NCBI GenBank assembly: GCA_965240325.2
Contig: OZ251233.1
Location: 1,736,001-1,800,000, forward strand
DNA length: 64,000 nt
Origin: Rebecca billardiae RCC1528
Taxonomy: Eukaryota; Haptophyta
Direction of reading: 5' to 3'
The first letter of the stretch is position 1; each line of letters opens with the position of its first letter. Made by a program: the position numbers and the translations under genes. The notes beneath the pieces are model-generated. The model was not told where the DNA came from and did not search any database. It saw only the letters and a program-made list of their open reading frames with translations. This document shows positions 43,485-52,983 of this stretch, piece by piece.

Positions 43485-44663
43485 TCAGACAGAGCAGTCA
43501 GACTCAGGAGGCGGCCACCTGGACCGTATACACCGCGCCAGCGCCTGCTCGAGGCAGCGCACATCCTCCTCACCGATGAACTCGCAGAACAACGGCGACG
43601 CTGGGACAGCTGCAACCTGCGGGGTCCCATGGGTGTCGGCGTGCCGAGAATCGACTCTTGCCGGTGGTGGCATACAAGTACTGTCCGCCGCCGTGCTGCC
43701 AAGATGGGCGCCTCCATCCGCCTGCGCGTCAAGGAGCACGCGGCCACCCCAGCGGCTTGGTCCCCATCTGCGCGCCTGCACGACGTCATCTCGAAGCCAC
43801 GTCGCGTGATGGCCCAGATAGCGCGCCCACGTGGCGCTCGCGGTGTGTGTGGCGCCACTGCCCAACAGGGCGTCCGCTGCGGTCAGTGTGACGCGGCCCT
43901 CGCCAGCACGCGCGGTCCGGCGGAAGGCCATGGAGCAGTAGAGGTTGCGGCCGAATTGCTCGACACATTCGTGCTCGCCCGAGAAGCCAGCGGCGTGTAG
44001 GAAGACGCGTAGCGCTCGTAGCGCCGTCGGCCGTGGGTTTGCGCCTGGCTGTAGCACGAGATGGCGCACGCCCAATCGCTCGAGAGCGTGTCCACATGCA
44101 TGCGCGGCGTCCTGCTGGGCATCGGAGCTGGGCACAGCGACGTTGCTGCCGCCAGGCAGAAGGCTGTCGTCATGGGCCAGGATTTGCAACGTGCTGCGCA
44201 CACCGACGCCGCTGATGGCCACGATGGATGCCTCGCCAGGGCAGAGGGCCGCGAACCCGTCGCCCACGCGCAGCTCAAGCCGTTGCTCGCCAAGCTCAAA
44301 CGCACGGCCAAGGCTGCCGGCCTTGGCGGAAGAGAGCTTCAATGCGTGCTGCGCATTGGCCCCTACTCCTGCTGCTGCCTCCTGAGCGTTGGCCACTGCT
44401 CCTGCCAGTGCGCGTGGAGCCAAATCGACGCCGAGAATTCTTGTGCGCTGCCGCCCGCGCCACAGCGCGATGGCCAGACCTCCGTGGTCGCATGCGATAT
44501 CCGCTGCGCAGAGCTGCTCATCCTCTTGCACGGCGCTGAGAACGAGGCTCTCGACGCGACGCAGCCGAGCCGGGAGCGGGCGGAGGAGCGCCCAGCCCGG
44601 CCGGCCGATCACGAGGAGCAGTGCTGCCGGGAGCACCGCCTGCGCACCTCGGCCGGGCGCCAT
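43485..44663 (-). CDS. TrmK-like tRNA (adenine-N1)-methyltransferase, predicted organelle-targeted
   Basis: A 392-residue SAM-dependent methyltransferase resembling bacterial TrmK, which makes m1A22 in tRNA. From the ATG at 44663: a signal/transit-like N-terminus (AVLPAALLLVIG, then Arg/Pro/Leu-rich, 1-36), RRVESLVLSAV, motif I DIACDHGGLA (55-64), the SAM acidic strand GVDLAP (78-83), GDGF (134-137), a motif-IV region IVAISGVGVRSTLQIL (147-162) matching the family's A-G-M-G-G block, LVLQPGANPRPTALR, and Y-C-S-M-A-F. Downstream LLGSGATHT resembles the TrmK tail. The N-terminal extension suggests action on plastid or mitochondrial tRNA. The ATG is 69 bp from the divergent hydrolase start. Confidence 0.75.
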   Translation of the reverse strand: MAPGRGAQAVLPAALLLVIGRPGWALLRPLPARLRRVESLVLSAVQEDEQLCAADIACDHGGLAIALWRGRQRTRILGVDLAPRALAGAVANAQEAAAGVGANAQHALKLSSAKAGSLGRAFELGEQRLELRVGDGFAALCPGEASIVAISGVGVRSTLQILAHDDSLLPGGSNVAVPSSDAQQDAAHACGHALERLGVRHLVLQPGANPRPTALRALRVFLHAAGFSGEHECVEQFGRNLYCSMAFRRTARAGEGRVTLTAADALLGSGATHTASATWARYLGHHATWLRDDVVQARRWGPSRWGGRVLLDAQADGGAHLGSTAADSTCMPPPARVDSRHADTHGTPQVAAVPASPLFCEFIGEEDVRCLEQALARCIRSRWPPPESDCSV

Positions 44664-44732
44664 CGCTGCGCCAGTGCGCCACGGCTCTCGTCCGAGTCGA
44701 CCGGACGGTCGGAGCGTCCACGCGATTCGCCC

Positions 44733-45623
44733 ATGGGGCCCGCTGATGACGACGCTCTCGACGAGGCCGCGCCTTGCTCGCTGCTGCTGCCAGCGGCGGC
44801 GCTCCGGCCACGCGCGTCTTGGCTGCGCCCGACCGACCGGCGCAACGTGGTCCTCCTCCACGGCTGGCTCCAGGACCACGCGTGCTGGCTGCCGACCGCG
44901 CACGCGCTGCGCGCGCGTTACGGCCACGACGTGCTGCTGCTCGACTGGCCTGGCCACGGGTGCTCGGCGAGACCAGAGGACGCGGAGGACATGCACGTGG
45001 ACGCGCTTGTTTCCGAGCTACGCCGCATCCTCGTGCGCGTCGGCTGGGCCGGCGGCGCAGCCGCGCGGCGGCCGCTCACGATCGGCGGCTGCTCGCTCGG
45101 AGGCGCCGTGTCAATGAAATACGTGACGGCACACCCAGGCGAGGTGGAGCGGCTGGTGCTCGTGGCGCCCGCGGGCTTCGACGAGCCCTGGCACAGAGTA
45201 AGCGTGCACGCCGGCCGGCTCACCGCCGCGGCCATCACATCCGCCACGCGGCGCGTGCGCGCGCTGCGGCACGTCCTGCCACACGGCCTGCGCGCGCACG
45301 CGCGGCTCGTGAGCGAGACACCGCGCTACGGCAACCTCGTCGACTGGTTCGCGAGCGACGTCGCGCGGCGCACGCCCACGCTGCTCGTCTGCGCGACGTT
45401 CGACGGGCTCCACCACGCGGACGCGTGGGCAGCCCCACGCGAAGGCGACCCGAGCTTCAGGCTGATCAGACTGCCGCTCACGCACCCGATGCTGTGCGCT
45501 GCCATCCCGTGGCTGCGGCTCGAAGAGGATGCATTGGCGTGGCACGGCGGCACGGAGCGCGGCGCTCTGCCTGCTTCGCCGAGGCCCGGTGGCGGCTCCA
45601 CCACCCCGCGGGCACGGCTGTGA
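44733..45623 (+). CDS. Alpha/beta hydrolase fold protein
   Basis: A 296-residue serine hydrolase. HGW (43-45) provides the oxyanion loop, GCSLG (119-123) the nucleophile elbow with Ser121, an Asp in CATFDGLHH is the probable acid, and THPML supplies the His. No signal peptide or membrane segment. Likely an esterase, lipase or C-C hydrolase; substrate unknown. The start ATG at 44733 is immediately upstream of a low-complexity N-terminus; longer reading of the frame runs through the divergent TrmK gene and is not credible. Confidence 0.75.
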   Translation: MGPADDDALDEAAPCSLLLPAAALRPRASWLRPTDRRNVVLLHGWLQDHACWLPTAHALRARYGHDVLLLDWPGHGCSARPEDAEDMHVDALVSELRRILVRVGWAGGAAARRPLTIGGCSLGGAVSMKYVTAHPGEVERLVLVAPAGFDEPWHRVSVHAGRLTAAAITSATRRVRALRHVLPHGLRAHARLVSETPRYGNLVDWFASDVARRTPTLLVCATFDGLHHADAWAAPREGDPSFRLIRLPLTHPMLCAAIPWLRLEEDALAWHGGTERGALPASPRPGGGSTTPRARL

Positions 45624-45759
45624 CGACTGATTCTGATGACTTAGCCACCGGACTCAGTAACGAGACCGAGTATTGTAGGGCCCGGAAATCCAATCCAGAT
45701 CACCGGATTCGAAATCGGGCTTGCTTGCGGGCCAGCGGCTTCCAAGCCCCGCTAGCAAC

Positions 45760-46757
45760 ATGGGGTCCTCGACGCAGCCACCGTCGATCCTGGGCGACCT
45801 GAAGGCGGTGGGCGTCGAGCCGCTGCACCTCGCGGTCGCCATCAGCGTTGTCGGCGCCACGCTGCTCATGTACTCGCTCTTCGCAAAGCCCAGGGGCCGC
45901 GCGGTCCTCACCTACTTTGAGGGCCATGGGCGCGCGGAGGAGATCAAAATGATGCTGAGCGTGTGCGGCGTGCCGTGGACAGACAGGGTGTACGGCGACG
46001 GCGACGGGGCGAAATACATCACGACGGAGGCGCAGATGCGCAAGATCATGGCCGCGGGCGTGCTCGCCATGGAGCAGCTACCCCTCCTCGAGCTCGACGG
46101 GCTTCACCTCGTGCAGCAGGCGGCCATCCTGCGCTACCTCGCGCGCCGGCACGGGCTGTACGGCCGGTGCCACGCAGACGCGGCGAAGATCGACATCCTC
46201 GCCGACTCGATCGCAGACTGGGCCCCTGTCGCCGCCGTCATCAAGGGCACCGACCCCGGCCACGCGAAATGTGCGCGTGCGCACGCCGTTGCAACCCGCG
46301 CCGAGCGCCCAAGGGGGCGACCACCAGCCGCGCGCGCCATCTCCTGCTGCGCGGTGCGCGTGAGCTCACGCGCGGCGCCTGCGCGTGCGCCGCGCGCTGG
46401 CCGCGCACAGACCTCGCCCGCTTCGACCGTGCGCTGCGCTCCAACGACGAGGGGCCGTTCCTCGTCGGCAGCGAGCTCTCGTTTGTGGACATCCAGCTCT
46501 TCCAAGCCCTCACGCAGCTGGCGAACGCGGGCGTGGTCGACCTCAAGGCGAAGTGGCCCGAGCTCGAGGCGTACAGGCAGCGCATCGCGCAGCTGCCACC
46601 TGTCGCGGAGTACTTGGCGTCTGGGCGGCAGCTGCCGTTCCCCGGGCGCGGCGGCAAGGCCAAGTTCATCGCCGACGTGGCGAAGGTGATCCCGTGGGTG
46701 TTTGGCAAGGGGGGGCAGCCCGAGCTGCTGTGCGACGTGTGGCACTTCAAAAAGTGA
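45760..46757 (+). CDS. Glutathione S-transferase, membrane-anchored, 2 exons
   Basis: 285 residues: an N-terminal hydrophobic anchor (LAVAISVVGATLLMYSLF, about 24-41), then a GST thioredoxin-like domain starting AVLTYFEGHGRAEEIKMML with catalytic-type Tyr52 and a QAAILRYLARRHGL helix, resembling sigma/prostaglandin-synthase-type GSTs. Exons are 45760-46270 and 46411-46757; the intron (GTGCGC donor, GCGCACAG acceptor, phase 1) restores the C-terminal helical domain with SFVDIQLFQAL, the conserved N-capping block, and a WPELEAYRQRIA helix. Likely conjugates glutathione to electrophiles at a membrane surface. Family call firm. Confidence 0.85.
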
Positions 46758-47405
46758 ATCGCGAGCGCCGCGGGCTTCGCAGCTTCCGCCTCGCCGGCTG
46801 GCACGCGGCCGCGGCTGCAACCCATTGGCTGAAAACGCCACCGAGGCTGCCAAGCAGAGGCTGCCCGTGGAGCTGCTTGGGGCTGCGCCCGCGCGCATGC
46901 TATGCCATACTATGGCAAGCCCACTGTGCACAGTGCGCCCCACTCAGACTTTGACAGGGGGTCCGCCCGTCGGTCGGCCTCGGTCTGAGTCTCGGAACAG
47001 AGTCGGAACTCACGACTTCTTCACTCGCGACTACTCACGAGTCACGGGCGCCGACGGCCGAGCGCCGCACGAGGCCGAGCGCCCGAGCGGGTCAGCAATG
47101 GCTGGCACGGAGCCTGGCAGCCTGCGTCTGCGACTCGCAAGTGCGACTCACGGCTGCCGGCCTGCATGCGCCGGGCTACCGACCGACACGGTCACGCTCA
47201 CGGCGGCGCCGACACAGACAGGCGGACACTCGCGGGAGTCGCGGGTCACAGCTCCCGGGCCAGGCGGCCCGGCTGCCGACGCCGCCGTGACTACTGACTA
47301 TAGCTAGTTGGCGAATGGCGGCGCAGATTCTCTGACAGCTACGATACGCGCCACGATATTATATGACTGATCATCAGCCCCAGCCATCATCAGCCCCAGG
47401 CAGCG
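46758..47405. other. Intergenic, convergent 3' flanks of GST and UreDF genes
   Basis: About 650 bp. Contains repeated GACTCACGA/CTCACGAGT words near 47000-47045 and nothing gene-like. Confidence 0.35.
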
Positions 47406-49445
47406 CTACGTCTGGAACAGCCGCATCTCAAGAAGCTCGTGGCACGCATGCAGGGTGTCGACGGCCGGGGCCGCGCCCGCCGCGTGGCGCACCGCCTCGC
47501 ACAGCTGCTCATCGGACGGAAGAGCGCCTGTCCCCAGGCTGCCTGCGGGCACATGGAGATCGCGGCTGCTGCCACGCGCGGCCGCCGCCGCCTCCGCCGC
47601 CACCACGCCCTCCGCTGCGGCGGCGGCCAGCTGCTGCAGCACTGCGACGCTCTGCAACGGGCCAATCAGGTCGAGTCGGATGGCCGCCGAGATTGCATCT
47701 CGCGCGCCGGTGTAAGCGAAGGCATGGACGGCCGCGTCTCGAGGAAGTCCGAGCGCGGCGGCGAGCACGCCCACGACGGTGGCCGCGTGGCCGTCGCTCA
47801 GCCTGGCGAGCAGCGCCGCCGCCGCGCGGGCGCCGGGTGCGTGCAGCGCGTCGGCTTGGCCAGGTGCCCGCGCCCATGCGGCGCCGACGCGGGCGAGGGC
47901 GGCACCCTGCGACAGCGATGCGCGCGTGGCCGCTGGGCAGCCGGCAAGGAGCGCACCGAGCTCACGGTCGAGCACGCGCCACGCGCGCTCGAGCGGCTCC
48001 GCGTCCTCCGCGGAGTCCACCCCCGCGGCCACGCACACGAGCGCGTGCGCGGCGGAGACGAACGGCGCGTGCAGCCTGGCGTTGGAGCGCGCAGCCGCGG
48101 CGACCGCGCGCACGACCGCAGCGCCGCCGTCGTTGCGCGAGCGGAGCGCGAGCTGCGCGACCGCCTCCAGCCCGGCCGAATGCGCGAAGCCGCCGGTGGG
48201 GAGGCACGAGTCCGTCAGCATGCTCAGCCGCCACTGCGCCTCGGGCGCGAGCATCGTTGGCGCCGCGGCTTGGATCGGCCCAGCTGTGCCCTGCGCACCG
48301 GACGACTCGAAGCTCGAGGTGGCGCCCGCCGCGCGCGAAGCGCGCGAGGGGCCCTGAGGGGCGTCGGCATCTGAGTGCGCTGGCGCCGTGCTCGTGCTGT
48401 GGAGCCGGTCGGAGTACGGCACGCCGCCGAGCTGCTCGCGTAGACTGCCCAGGCAACCGTGCAGCACCCGGCACACGTCCTCGTTGTGCGCGCCGACTAG
48501 CCGGACGACGAGGGCTTGCTGTGCGGGCGCGAGCGCGTCTGCGCGGCCGCACTCAACGATGCCAATCCCGACGTGCACGTGCCCACTCAGGCCGGCGAGC
48601 GCGGCGAGGACACGCTCTTCGTCCGCCGCGGCGTGCGTGCACTTGGCCACGGGCGGCGCTGCCCGCGCGCGCGCGTGCTTCGCCGCGAGCGCGTGGGCCG
48701 CGCACGCGAATGCGCGCGCGACGCGCTCGGCGCGCGGGCCGGTCACGAGCACCGACGCACACGCGTCCAGCGGCGCGCGGCCAAAGCCGAAGCCGAAAGG
48801 GTCGGGGCCGCGCGCGTGGCGGCAGCCGTCGAGCGCGATTGCCTCGACAACATCGGCCGTCGACCCCGCGGCTGGCGGCGGCGGGAGCGAGAGCGTGCCG
48901 ATGCGCTCGCGCTCCGTGGCCTCGGCGGCCTCTGCGCGCGCGTTGAACGCTTGCGAGGAGAGCACGCGGAGCTCAGAGCGCGAGCTCAGGCTTCTGAACG
49001 CCCAGCGCTCGCCGTTGGCGGCACGCCCCGCGCTGAACCAGTCAATGAGCACCGCCGACGAGCCGTGCTCGAGCTCGAAGCACTGCGCCTGCGCATACGC
49101 CGCGTCCTCGAACGGAACAATCGGGTCTGGGGCGAGGACGAGCAGCGCGTCGCGTGCGACACGCGCGTGGAGGCGCTGCTCGCTCGGTGGGCCCCGCGTG
49201 CGATACACCTTGGTCGAGCTCTGCGTGAAGAGACAGAGCGACGCAGCCTCGCCGACCGCGACGTCCACATCGATCTTGTCGCCGCCAAGCAGGCCGCCGC
49301 CGAGCGAGCCGAGTGCGCACCACGCCGCACCCGCATCCTCGGCGGACGATGGCCGCATGGGCAGCAGCCGCATCGGGGCGCGATGCGCGATGCGCGTGAG
49401 GGCCGTGCGGCCGGCGCTGAGCTTTGCCGAGATCGCCGCCGCCAT
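47406..49445 (-). CDS. UreD-UreF fusion, urease accessory protein
   Basis: A 679-residue urease nickel-insertion accessory protein in which the UreD (UreH) and UreF partners are fused. Residues 1 to about 330 are UreD-like: GGDKIDVDVAVG, LCLFTQSSTKVYRT, and a later LELEHGSSAVLIDWFSAGR-type block. A Ser/Ala-rich linker (about 345-398) follows. Residues about 400-679 are UreF: MLTDSCLPTGGFAHSAGLEA, then a four-helix core and GARDAISAAIRLDLIGP. In bacteria and plants the two proteins form a complex with UreG that delivers nickel to apo-urease, so fusion would fix stoichiometry. Single exon; the start ATG at 49445 is near the usual UreD beginning. Divergent from the SHOC1-like gene. Confidence 0.8.
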   Translation of the reverse strand: MAAAISAKLSAGRTALTRIAHRAPMRLLPMRPSSAEDAGAAWCALGSLGGGLLGGDKIDVDVAVGEAASLCLFTQSSTKVYRTRGPPSEQRLHARVARDALLVLAPDPIVPFEDAAYAQAQCFELEHGSSAVLIDWFSAGRAANGERWAFRSLSSRSELRVLSSQAFNARAEAAEATERERIGTLSLPPPPAAGSTADVVEAIALDGCRHARGPDPFGFGFGRAPLDACASVLVTGPRAERVARAFACAAHALAAKHARARAAPPVAKCTHAAADEERVLAALAGLSGHVHVGIGIVECGRADALAPAQQALVVRLVGAHNEDVCRVLHGCLGSLREQLGGVPYSDRLHSTSTAPAHSDADAPQGPSRASRAAGATSSFESSGAQGTAGPIQAAAPTMLAPEAQWRLSMLTDSCLPTGGFAHSAGLEAVAQLALRSRNDGGAAVVRAVAAAARSNARLHAPFVSAAHALVCVAAGVDSAEDAEPLERAWRVLDRELGALLAGCPAATRASLSQGAALARVGAAWARAPGQADALHAPGARAAAALLARLSDGHAATVVGVLAAALGLPRDAAVHAFAYTGARDAISAAIRLDLIGPLQSVAVLQQLAAAAAEGVVAAEAAAAARGSSRDLHVPAGSLGTGALPSDEQLCEAVRHAAGAAPAVDTLHACHELLEMRLFQT

Positions 49446-49695
49446 CCCAACACCACGCGGTGGTCAGGTGCACCGCGCTGTCGAGCACGAGTTCACGATC
49501 CGCACGACGCACGCACCGTGGCACCGGCAGGCATGGCGAGAGCGGAGGTCGTCCGGCCGCCTGCCGAATCCGGTGCTCGTGGTCTGAGATCAGGCGTTTG
49601 AGCGGCGGTTGGTCGCAGGATATCTCTTGATCAGCCGAGCGACCGAGCGGGAGAGCCGACGACACTGGGCGCTGGAGGCTGCCTCCTCGAGCCGC

Positions 49696-52602
49696 ATGCA
49701 GTCCGCCGCGGGCCCACGGCTGGGCAAGCGTCCGCGCGCCAAGCTGCCGAGCGGGCGCGATGCCGAGCGCTACAGGAAGATCGGCCTCTCCGTCAGCAAG
49801 CCGGTAAAGCAGACCCACGAGCTGGCCGCGCCGCGCATGTGCGCGCCGCTCGTCGCGCGCCGCCAGAAGCCATCTGCCAGGCGGTTCGGACAGCTGCCGT
49901 CATCCAGACCATCGGCGATGGCCTCGCTGCAGGAGATCCAGAAGAGTTTGTGGATGCCTCTCTTCGACGCGCGCGCAAGCGCGCTGAACGCTCGTCTGCG
50001 CATGCCGAGCTTCCCCGCATGCGCCCAGCAGTTCACAGAGCTGCAACAGCTCGTCATCGAACCATCGTGCCAGCATCGCGACGAGTTCGAGCTGTGCAGC
50101 GATTGCTTCGTCCACGACGCACCACCAGCGCCTCGCCCACCTGTGCGCATCCGCGCACTTCCGCGCCTGCCGACGCTCGAGCTCAACGAGATTCGCTCAC
50201 AACTTGCCGCCGAGCGCTTGCCAAGCACGGCCGCTGCGGCCGTCAAAGCCACGTCGGCACGCTTCCCTGACGGCGACGAGACGCGCGAACTCGCCGTGGA
50301 CGTTGTGGACGAGTACATTCTTTCCAACCCGTCGATTGGAGCCGACGAGGCCTTCGAAAAGGGCCTGATGTCTATCTTCCCACTGCCGGCAAACTTTGCG
50401 CGACCCCCCTCCGCGCCGATCGCGCTGCCGCCGGTGAGTGTGCTCAGTCGGCACCTCTTCGTCCCGTTGACCGCGCTCGAGCGCAGCAAGGTCGCGCTCG
50501 CTCTCGGTGCGGCCGTTCCGTCGCGCTCGCCCGGCGCCTCGCTGAGCCCGGGCGACGATGCGCGCAGCGCGCTGCCCACGGGCCCAAGCAGCTGGCAGGG
50601 AGCCAACCTCTGGTGGCTGTCAGCCACGAAGGACCTCGACTCAGCCGCGCTCGCTCGCTCGGAGCGGGCGCTCGAGCCCGCGCCTCTCGTCGATGCATGC
50701 CCCAAAGCATCGCTGCGCCCCGCGACTTTGCTCATCGCCTCCAAGTGGGAGCTCGGCGCACTCTCAGCCCAGCTCGGCCCAGCCGCGCCGCCACCCCGCG
50801 CCGTCGCGCGGGCGCGCGAGCAGCTGGAGCTGATGATGAGCGAGGAGACGCGCTTGCCTTCAATCACGCGGCGCGGTGCGCTGCCCGAGCTCGTGCTCGA
50901 CGAGCTGCCGCGGCCCGCCCGGCTGCCCATGCCCAAGCGCATCGCCTACTCGCGCGAGGCGGAGCCGCGCTGCCTCGCAGAGGTGGCGTGCCTCGCAGCA
51001 GCACGTTCGCGCGTGCTCGACGTCGTCGTGCGCGGCGGCGAGCGGCGAGCGGCCCCCGCGCTCCCGCTGCCGCCTGCTGCCCCTCGCAGTGTGACGGGCA
51101 TCGCCGCAAGCACGCTGGATGGCTGGCCTGCCCTCGCGCTGGACCTGCTCCCCGACGCGGCCTGCGAATCCGCGAGCGCGCTCGCCATCGCCGCCGACAG
51201 CGGCGACGCGCTCTGCACGGTCTCACCGCTCGGGTCGCCATCGCGCATGTCCGCAGATGCACCCGCCAGCGGGCTGGGGGCGCCGGAGCCTTGGCCGAGC
51301 GCGCCGTACGTGGAGAGTGCGGGTCCTGCCGAGACGGGCGAGCTGGGGGCGCCGGAGTCGACGCCGCCACCACTGGGCTCGTCCAGCCGAAGGCCGGCGG
51401 AGCTTGTCTACCTCTCGTGGCCAGCTGCCGACCATCTCGACGCGGCGGTGGTCGATCTGACCGCGGACGACCCGCCGCCCACGCCGATGACCGACACACA
51501 AGTCCGCGAGGAGGGTGGCAGCACGGCGGATCGGCTGGCTGTGTCGGCGCGCGGCGTGCCTGCTACCACCGGCGGCGCGTGCGCGCGTGCGGCTCGAGCG
51601 CGAGGGCCATACTCGGGACACGCGTCTGTCCAGTCGCCTGCCACCACCCACGGCGCGCCGCCGGCAGCGCCGGAAGGTGGTGCGATGCCGCAGGAGGACA
51701 TGATTGCGCGCTTCATGCGAATGCGCGGTCTGGCAGCAGAGACGCCCACGCTTGGGGCAGTGGAGCCCGAGCCGATCGCCAAGTGCGACGCGGGCCCTGC
51801 CGAGCCAAGCGCGCCGCCCGAGCACGCACGCAGCCTCCTCGAGCCCGAGCAGCGCGCGCCGCCCGCTCCGCATCACGAAGCCATGGAAGTGCTCGAGCCT
51901 CCAAGCGCGGGCGAGCTTCGTTCGCTGTGCGTGGGCGACAGGGCGCTGCAGAGCGCGGCCACGATCCTCGTTGCGCTCCGTGCGCACTTCACGTTCGTCG
52001 AGCGCGACTTCCAGAGCCCCTGCCTCTGCGTGAGCACACACGCCGCTGCGATCATCATTCCATCTGGCTTCGTCACAGAGACGCAGCAGCGGTACAATCT
52101 CATGCTCGAGCTGAACGGGCTGCGCTCGTCATACGACCGCTGCTATCTGCTCGTGTGCGATACGGGCGTGGCCGGTGCCGCGCCCAACAGTGCGGAGCTC
52201 GCCCGTGCGCTCGCGCAGATCGCACTCGCTGCGCGTTCGCTGTCCTTCGCACTTGTCCCGCTCGTCGTCGACAGCGCGGACGCGGCCGTCGATGCGCTGC
52301 TCGGAGTGCATGCGCGCGAGCGCGAGCTCGGCGCCAAGTTCATGCCGGTGGTGCGCGAGACAGCTCTGGAGCGCGTACTCTGCACGTTCTTCAACCCAGC
52401 CGCGGCCGCATCACTGATGAGCCACGACTTCGCGCCCCTCGGCCAAGGCGCGCATGGCCAGGGCCAAGGCCTCGCCTGGTTTCTTCGTCTGAGCTTCAAG
52501 CGCCAGCGCGAGCTCTGCCCGTGGCTGCACCCTGCTGGCTTGCAGACACTCCAGCTCTGGGCGGCCTCGTTCTCGTTCACGTTGTCGGACGACGACGAGT
52601 GA
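49696..52602 (+). CDS. Large protein with C-terminal XPF-like region, possibly SHOC1/ZIP2-type meiotic factor
   Basis: 968 residues from the ATG at 49696. The middle third is Pro/Ser/Ala-rich and disordered. The C-terminal 230 residues look folded: a run LVALRAHFTFVERDF, then CVSTHAAAIIIPSGF and SSYDRCYLLVCDTG, followed by FFNPAAAASLMSHDF and RELCPWLHPAGLQTL. That order (inactive XPF-nuclease-like fold, then HhH-like helices) resembles SHOC1/ZIP2 proteins, which with SPO16/PTD bind branched DNA to promote meiotic crossovers. No ERKxxxD catalytic triad is seen, in line with that family. Resemblance is by eye and sequence conservation in this family is poor, so the name is tentative. The frame extends upstream without ATG. 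Confidence 0.4.
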   Translation: MQSAAGPRLGKRPRAKLPSGRDAERYRKIGLSVSKPVKQTHELAAPRMCAPLVARRQKPSARRFGQLPSSRPSAMASLQEIQKSLWMPLFDARASALNARLRMPSFPACAQQFTELQQLVIEPSCQHRDEFELCSDCFVHDAPPAPRPPVRIRALPRLPTLELNEIRSQLAAERLPSTAAAAVKATSARFPDGDETRELAVDVVDEYILSNPSIGADEAFEKGLMSIFPLPANFARPPSAPIALPPVSVLSRHLFVPLTALERSKVALALGAAVPSRSPGASLSPGDDARSALPTGPSSWQGANLWWLSATKDLDSAALARSERALEPAPLVDACPKASLRPATLLIASKWELGALSAQLGPAAPPPRAVARAREQLELMMSEETRLPSITRRGALPELVLDELPRPARLPMPKRIAYSREAEPRCLAEVACLAAARSRVLDVVVRGGERRAAPALPLPPAAPRSVTGIAASTLDGWPALALDLLPDAACESASALAIAADSGDALCTVSPLGSPSRMSADAPASGLGAPEPWPSAPYVESAGPAETGELGAPESTPPPLGSSSRRPAELVYLSWPAADHLDAAVVDLTADDPPPTPMTDTQVREEGGSTADRLAVSARGVPATTGGACARAARARGPYSGHASVQSPATTHGAPPAAPEGGAMPQEDMIARFMRMRGLAAETPTLGAVEPEPIAKCDAGPAEPSAPPEHARSLLEPEQRAPPAPHHEAMEVLEPPSAGELRSLCVGDRALQSAATILVALRAHFTFVERDFQSPCLCVSTHAAAIIIPSGFVTETQQRYNLMLELNGLRSSYDRCYLLVCDTGVAGAAPNSAELARALAQIALAARSLSFALVPLVVDSADAAVDALLGVHARERELGAKFMPVVRETALERVLCTFFNPAAAASLMSHDFAPLGQGAHGQGQGLAWFLRLSFKRQRELCPWLHPAGLQTLQLWAASFSFTLSDDDE

Positions 52603-52983
52603 TCCATCAAGTCGTACTGTAGCAGCCGTATACAGCGGCGCGGCTGCTATCGACTACTGCGCTATCCATATATGTATCGTCGATCGTCCTGCTGCCTGCA
52701 AGTAGTACGCGACGACGCTGTCATGATGTCGGTCGTCGTCATCAGTCAACGGCTGCTGTCGAAATGGTCGTCGAAGTGTCGTCATCCCCGATTTCTCCGC
52801 CGGGGCGGCCCACGGGCCACAGCGGTCATCAGCACAAGTGCGACTGCGGAGAAGTAGTACTCCGCAGCAGCGGCGAGCATGGAACAAGCCCAATAGGCCA
52901 ATAGCCAATATGCCTGTGGCACGCGCCTCGCGCCCTGCAACTCCGCAGAGGCTGCGCAGCCCGGCGTAGCAGCCCTCCCACTG
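52603..52983. other. Intergenic, convergent 3' flanks
   Basis: 381 bp, mixed composition, no feature recognised beyond repeated CGTCGT words near 52720-52780. Confidence 0.3.

Noticed and set aside
44061-44732. Upstream extension of the alpha/beta hydrolase frame
   Set aside because: It lies antisense within the TrmK gene; the ATG at 44733 directly precedes the conserved fold.
45660-45730. tRNA-like segment (GGATTCGAAATC)
   Set aside because: T-arm has a mismatch and there is no matching acceptor stem or D-arm.
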